From Bradyrhizobium sp. SRL28 (GTDB lineage: Bacteria > Pseudomonadota > Alphaproteobacteria > Rhizobiales > Xanthobacteraceae), in the NCBI RefSeq assembly GCF_018596315.1, contig NZ_JAHEAG010000007.1, positions 1 through 64,000 on the forward strand: a DNA stretch of 64,000 bases. The letters run 5' to 3'. Shown piece by piece: positions 60,076-64,000 of this stretch (position 1 is its first letter; every line of letters begins with the position of its first letter). The notes beneath the pieces were generated by a model that worked only from the letters and a program-made list of their open reading frames with translations, had not been told where the DNA came from and made no database searches. A program made the position numbers and the translations under genes.

Positions 60076-60524
60076 TGGCCGCAGGTTTCACGCTCCGTCC
60101 CTATCGCGCCGAGGACGAAGATGCGGCGATCGAACTGTGGCGGCTGACGTGGCAGCAGGCCTATCCCGCAATCGATTTCACCGCCCGCGTGGCGTGGTGG
60201 CGCGAGCGCTGGCGCAACGAGCTGGTGCCGAATGCTGCAATCGTCGTCGCCGAACACGCAGATGCGCTGATCGGATTCGTGACCATCGACGGATCAGGCT
60301 ATCTCGACCAGCTCGTGGTCGGCCCCGATCACTGGGGCTCGAAACTCGCCGGCGCATTGGTCGATGAAGCCAAGCGCCTGTCGCCCGATGGCGTCACGCT
60401 ACTGGTCAACAAGGACAATACCCGCGCCATCCGTTTCTACGAACGAAACGGCTTTGTGCATGCCGGCGAGGACGTGAATCCGACATCGGGCCGCGCGGTG
60501 CTGAAGATGCGCTGGAAGGCGTAA
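60075..60524 (+). CDS. GNAT-family acetyltransferase
   Basis: The 149-residue protein has the GNAT fold: FTLRPYRAEDEDAAIELWRL at the start, GFVTIDGSGYLDQLVVGPDH, and the acetyl-CoA-binding region (GSKLAGALVDEAK) followed by VNKDNTRAIRFYERNGF. The substrate is unknown. The start is GTG at 60075, sharing a base with the stop codon of the OmpA-like gene, so the two are coupled. Confidence 0.85.
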   Translation: MAAGFTLRPYRAEDEDAAIELWRLTWQQAYPAIDFTARVAWWRERWRNELVPNAAIVVAEHADALIGFVTIDGSGYLDQLVVGPDHWGSKLAGALVDEAKRLSPDGVTLLVNKDNTRAIRFYERNGFVHAGEDVNPTSGRAVLKMRWKA

Positions 60525-60536
60525 CGTCCGACGCTG

Positions 60537-60737
60537 TCATACGCCCCGGATCAGTACTCCCGCCGTCAACACGACATAGGCGATGGCCAGCACGTCAAAC
60601 GCGCGCGATGGGGTGATGATGGGTATCGAGACATGGCCGTAGCGAACGAGCAGCGCGCAAACTGCGAGAATGAACGAAATCAGGAAGATAACAACCGAAG
60701 GAGGCGTCAGGGCAAAACCACCGCGGCGAAAGGGCAT
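60537..60737 (-). CDS. Small two-span membrane protein, 66 residues
   Basis: It has two hydrophobic segments (PPSVVIFLISFILAVCALLV and AFDVLAIAYVVLTAGVLI) joined by a short polar loop. I recognise no function. The ATG at 60737 has AGGAG six bases upstream. It is convergent with the GNAT gene and upstream of nothing on the same strand. Confidence 0.6.
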   Translation of the reverse strand: MPFRRGGFALTPPSVVIFLISFILAVCALLVRYGHVSIPIITPSRAFDVLAIAYVVLTAGVLIRGV

Positions 60738-60817
60738 AATCGTCTCCTGTTGAGCTGGCCGGGCAAGAAGCATGGCCTAGCAACAACAACGCGGCGCTTT
60801 AAGTTCCCGCCAATCGG

Positions 60818-62674
60818 CTACACGCCCTCAAATTGTAGTCGCGCCAATCGCGCGTAGAGTCCGTTCGCTGCAACCAGCTCCGCATGTGTGCCCTGCTCGA
60901 CGATGCGGCCCTGATCCATCACCATGATGCGATCGCATGACAGCACGGTGGCGAGACGGTGCGCAATGACGAGCGTCGTGCGGTGCCGCATCAATTCCTC
61001 CAGCGCGGTCTGCACCAGCGTCTCGCTTTCGGCATCGAGCGCGGAAGTGGCCTCGTCGAGCAACAGGAGCGGCGCGTCGCGCAGGATCGCGCGTGCGATC
61101 GCGATGCGCTGGCGCTGGCCGCCGGACAGCGTCACGCCGCGCTCGCCGAGTTGCGCGTCGAAGCCGCCGGGCAGGCGCCGAAGGAATTCGGTGGCATGGG
61201 CCAGGTCGGCGGCGCGCTCGACTTCGGCATCGCTGGCGTCAGGCCGGCCGAAGCGAATGTTCTCGCGCGCGGAGGCCGCGAACACCACCGAGTCCTGCGG
61301 CACCAGCGCGATGCGCGAACGCACGTTGACCGGATCGGCCGACTTGATCGGCACGCCGTCGAGCGAAATCGTGCCGCGTGCGGGATCGTAGAAGCGCAGC
61401 AACAGGTGAAACAGCGTGCTCTTGCCGGCACCCGAGGGGCCTACGATCGCGACTTTTTCGCCGGCCTTGACCGCGAGCGAGACATTGTCGATCGCGAGCA
61501 CGTCCGGCCGCGCCGGATAGGCGAAGCTGACGTTTTCAAAACCGACGTCGCCGCGCGCAGGCTGCGGTAGTGCTGCCGGCTGCGGCGGAGCCGTGATCTG
61601 CGATTTGACCCGCAGGATCTCGAACAGCCGCTCGGCGGCACCCGAGGCGGCCGAGACTTCGCCCCAGACCTCGCTGAGCTGGCCGAGACCGGCGGCGGCG
61701 AACGCCGCATACAGCACGAACTGGCCGAGCCGCCCCGGCGTGATCTGGCCGGTCAGCACATCGTGCGAGCCGACCCAGAGGATCGCCACGACGCTGGAGA
61801 ACACGATGAAGATGATGATCAGCGTCAGCACCGCGCGCGCCCGCGTCGAGCTGCGCGCCGCCTCATAGGCCTGCTCGACCTCGCCGCCGAAGCGGGCCGT
61901 CGCCATCCGCTCGCTGGTATAGGCCTGCACGGTCCTGATCGCACCGATCAGCTCGGAGGCGTAGGCGCTGGCGTCCGCCAGCGTATCCTGCGCGTTGCGC
62001 GACAGCCGCCGCACCCAGCGCCCGAACGCCACCAGCGGAATCACGATCAGCGGAATGGCCAGCAGCACGAAGCCAGACAATTTCGGGCTCGTGATCACCA
62101 TCATGGCGGTGGCGCCGATGAACAGCATCATGTTGCGCAGCGCGATCGATACCGACGCGCCGACCGCGGATTTGATCTGGGTGGTATCGGCCGTCAGCCG
62201 CGACACCAGCTCGCCCGAGCGCGCGGAATCGAAGAATGCGGGCGACAGCGAGACCAGATGCGCGAACACGTCGCGCCTGAGATCGGCGACGATGCGCTCG
62301 CCGATCGTCATGACGAGGTAGTAGCGCGACGCACTTGCCGCGGCCAGCACCGCGACAATGGCGATCATGACGCTGAAATAGCTGTTGATCAGGGCGATGC
62401 CTTCGGGGCTGAAGCCGAAATCGATCATGCGCCTGACCGCGATCGGCACCACGAGCGTGGTGATCGCGGCGACCGTCAGCGAGATGAAGGCGAGCAACGC
62501 GCGTCCGCGGTAGCGGGCGACATAGGGCGCCAGCGCCAGCAGCGGGCGGAGCTTGGCGCTCGTCTTGGCCGGCGACTGCGTCAGCTGGGCTTCGATGAAG
62601 GCCTCTTCCTCAAGCAGGGCATCGCGCCGTGGAGGCGTACCAGGGGGGCCTTCAAACTGTTCCGCTGCGCTCAT
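60818..62674 (-). CDS. ABC transporter, fused permease and ATPase (MsbA/ABCB-type)
   Basis: The 618-residue half-transporter acts as a dimer to export lipids or drugs. Six membrane helices lie in residues 55-350. The ATPase domain has Walker A GPSGAGKST (about 410), the signature LSGGQRQR, Walker B LLLLDEATSALD and the H-loop in VIAHRLATV. The ATG at 62674 is used, because the frame to 62728 adds a leader without a binding site. It stands alone. Confidence 0.92.
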   Translation of the reverse strand: MSAAEQFEGPPGTPPRRDALLEEEAFIEAQLTQSPAKTSAKLRPLLALAPYVARYRGRALLAFISLTVAAITTLVVPIAVRRMIDFGFSPEGIALINSYFSVMIAIVAVLAAASASRYYLVMTIGERIVADLRRDVFAHLVSLSPAFFDSARSGELVSRLTADTTQIKSAVGASVSIALRNMMLFIGATAMMVITSPKLSGFVLLAIPLIVIPLVAFGRWVRRLSRNAQDTLADASAYASELIGAIRTVQAYTSERMATARFGGEVEQAYEAARSSTRARAVLTLIIIFIVFSSVVAILWVGSHDVLTGQITPGRLGQFVLYAAFAAAGLGQLSEVWGEVSAASGAAERLFEILRVKSQITAPPQPAALPQPARGDVGFENVSFAYPARPDVLAIDNVSLAVKAGEKVAIVGPSGAGKSTLFHLLLRFYDPARGTISLDGVPIKSADPVNVRSRIALVPQDSVVFAASARENIRFGRPDASDAEVERAADLAHATEFLRRLPGGFDAQLGERGVTLSGGQRQRIAIARAILRDAPLLLLDEATSALDAESETLVQTALEELMRHRTTLVIAHRLATVLSCDRIMVMDQGRIVEQGTHAELVAANGLYARLARLQFEGV

Positions 62675-62850
62675 GAAATCCGACCGGTTTTGCCGCCCCC
62701 AGATAGGCCCCGCGGCCCCCTCTGGCAAATCCGGGAGATTCCCATCAGGGCTATACGTAGCTTGTTTTGGCGGGCGGCTTACGTTATAGAGCCGCCAAAT
62801 CCCGTATCCCCTGACATTGCGACGGGCGCCGGCGCGCCGAAGGATATGCC

Positions 62851-63078
62851 ATGAAAGCCGAAATTCATCCGAATTATCATATGATTACGGTCGTGATGAC
62901 CGACGGGACCGAGTACCAGACCCGCTCCACCTGGGGCAAGGAAGGCGACAAGCTGAACCTCGATATCGACCCCAAGTCGCATCCGGCCTGGACCGGCGGC
63001 TCGCAGCAGCTGCTCGACCGCGGCGGCCGTGTGTCGCGCTTCCAGAAGAAGTTTTCGGGCTTCCTCAAGAAGGACTGA
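62851..63078 (+). CDS. rpmE: 50S ribosomal protein L31
   Basis: The 75-residue ribosomal protein starts MKAEIHPNYHMITVVMTDG and contains DIDPKSHPAWTGGSQQ and a basic FSGFLKKD end. It has no zinc-binding cysteines, so it is the C-minus form. It is part of the large subunit near the central protuberance. The ATG at 62851 has AAGGA six bases upstream. A strong terminator follows at 63116-63147. Confidence 0.96.
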   Translation: MKAEIHPNYHMITVVMTDGTEYQTRSTWGKEGDKLNLDIDPKSHPAWTGGSQQLLDRGGRVSRFQKKFSGFLKKD

Positions 63079-63115
63079 GGGTTTTCGGACCCCTGCCCGT
63101 TCCGATCCAGAATGC

Positions 63116-63147
63116 AAAAACGCCCCGGTCTGCCGGGGCGTTTTTTT
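63116..63147 (+). terminator. Rho-independent terminator after rpmE
   Basis: CGCCCCGG-TCTG-CCGGGGCG is followed by TTTTTTT and preceded by AAAAA, so it can end transcription from both directions, here rpmE and the convergent DUF1465 gene. Confidence 0.9.
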
Positions 63148-63155
63148 GTTTTGCT

Positions 63156-63239
63156 CGTCATTGCGAGCGCAGCGAAGCAATCCATCGCCCCGCAAAGCAA
63201 GTATGGATTGCTTCGTCGCTTCGCTCCTCGCAATGGCGG
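63156..63239. repeat. Palindromic repeat with CATTGCGAG ends
   Basis: CGTCATTGCGAGCGCAGCGA is inverted against TCGCTTCGCTCCTCGCAATG, with GCAATCCATC/GTATGGATTGC inside. It lies between the rpmE terminator and the end of the DUF1465 gene. Confidence 0.85.
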
Positions 63240-63243
63240 GGAA

Positions 63244-63756
63244 TTACTGCTCGAAGGCCGCCTTCAGGCGGTTGAGCTGCGGCACCAGCGGGTTGCCGAT
63301 CGGGGCTCGCTCCGCTGGCGACGCGTGGATCGTGGTGTCGAGGCGGCGAACCCGCGTCTGCAGGCTCATCGAGCGCGCGATCAGATCCTGCAATTGCTGC
63401 GGCAGCTTGGCGATCATGTCCTCGGAGCCGGGATCGGCGGCCGTGAGCTTGACCTTGGTTTTTTCCCGATTGGCCTGGGTCAGCGTCATCTCGCCTTCCT
63501 TCACCGCGCGATGCAGCAGCAGCCAGGACGCGAGCTGCATCAGGCGGGTGGTAAGACGCATGCTTTCGGTTGCGTAAGTGAGGCTGACAGAACGCTCGAG
63601 CGCCTTGGCCTCGGTGCGGCCGTCGCCATCGAGATAGGCGGCGGTTTCCTCAACCAGGTCCATGCCTTCCCGAAACAGAACTCCGAATGCCGCGGAATTG
63701 GTGAGCCGCTCGCTGAACTGAACGAGCGCGGATTCGCTTTGCGAACGGTCCGCCAT
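63244..63756 (-). CDS. rcdA: RcdA/DUF1465-family protein
   Basis: The 170-residue helical protein belongs to DUF1465, the family of Caulobacter RcdA, an adaptor that helps ClpXP degrade CtrA and other cell-cycle regulators. Recognisable segments are FSERLTNSAAFGVLFREGMD, YATESMRLTTRLMQLASWLL and EKTKVKL. Length is near the Caulobacter protein (177). The ATG at 63756 has GAGGGCG six bases upstream; a GTG at 63771 is an alternative. Confidence 0.82.
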   Translation of the reverse strand: MADRSQSESALVQFSERLTNSAAFGVLFREGMDLVEETAAYLDGDGRTEAKALERSVSLTYATESMRLTTRLMQLASWLLLHRAVKEGEMTLTQANREKTKVKLTAADPGSEDMIAKLPQQLQDLIARSMSLQTRVRRLDTTIHASPAERAPIGNPLVPQLNRLKAAFEQ

Positions 63757-63908
63757 GGTTAACGCCCTCACGCCACTATTTGCCCCAACCGGCTGTGAAC
63801 CACCGGCTTATGATGAACAAATCATTGCGCTTGTCCGGGCGAGAGTCCAGCGGCAACCGGATTTATGGTTTCCAGCGTATGGGGGCACAAAATAGCCGCG
63901 CTGCGCAC

Positions 63909-63938
63909 AAAAAAGAGCCGCCGTTTCCGGCGGCTTTT
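63909..63938. terminator. Bidirectional terminator near the right edge
   Basis: AGCCGCCG-TTTC-CGGCGGCT (63916-63935) has TTTT after it and AAAAAA before it. It lies upstream of rcdA on the minus strand, so it probably ends a transcript entering from beyond the window's right edge. Confidence 0.75.
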
Positions 63939-64000
63939 GAAGTTGATAACAGGGAGGCGTCAAACAGAGTGGACAGGAGCCACTCGGTGTCCAAACGAGG

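Overview
The window looks like a stretch of alphaproteobacterial chromosome, most likely Bradyrhizobium or a close relative in the Nitrobacteraceae. This is inferred from the high GC content, the order zapA - (6S RNA region) - formyl-THF cyclo-ligase, an RcdA/DUF1465 gene beside rpmE, DUF2852 and DUF4164 genes, soluble chemoreceptors with a C-terminal sensor domain, and many palindromic intergenic repeats. I see no phage, insertion sequence, CRISPR array, tRNA or rRNA. Coding is dense on both strands.

Layout. Bases 1-9200 hold cysE, an MFS exporter with a divergent LysR gene, a DUF2852 gene with a TetR regulator, three YCII-type genes, and a SnoaL/GST/RibD-like cluster under a divergent HxlR regulator. 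Bases 9.3-15.4 kb hold an SDR, two small proteins, the cobalamin genes cobC-cobS with divergent cobT, and a CPA2 antiporter. Bases 15.5-25.3 kb are accessory: a DoxX-SRPBCC-VOC operon, a YCII-ECF sigma operon, three overlapping tiny genes, a GhrA-like reductase, a VOC gene and two TetR-controlled units. Bases 25.6-31.8 kb hold a thioesterase, a Tat-exported phosphoesterase, a duplicated-domain protein and yebC-ruvC-ruvA-cdd-ruvB. Then follow two soluble chemoreceptors (32-35 kb) and a PaoABC-type molybdenum hydroxylase (35.7-39.5 kb). From 39.5 to 42 kb, DUF4164-zapA-6S candidate-fau-ymdB run leftward. From 42.3 to 51.7 kb, tkt-gap-pgk-fba(II)-fba(I)-thiE-like-sel1-suhB run rightward. The end holds an RND pump, a CFA-type methyltransferase, an ExbB/OmpA-type pair, a GNAT gene, an ABC exporter, rpmE and rcdA.

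How they work together. The most striking signal is a probable ECF42-type sigma regulon. The sigma gene is fused translationally to a YCII (DGPF) gene. A bipartite sequence, TGTCGG-N17-CGTC, lies just upstream of that operon and of three other units in the window: the YCII cluster at 5.3-6.7 kb, the DoxX-SRPBCC-VOC operon, and the VOC gene at 21.4 kb. The four sites have identical spacing and lie 28-61 nt from the chosen start codons. A second local circuit is suggested by matching TetR operators (TGTRAA-N5-TTTACA) in front of the DUF2852 gene and over the start codon of the neighbouring tetR gene. The 42-49 kb block is a central carbon (lower glycolysis/Calvin) cluster with both aldolase classes side by side.

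At least five families of palindromic repeats fill gaps between genes. Several split what look like operons (gap/pgk, yebC/ruvC, exbB/ompA, SRPBCC/VOC), and one supplies the last codons of the RND pump gene.
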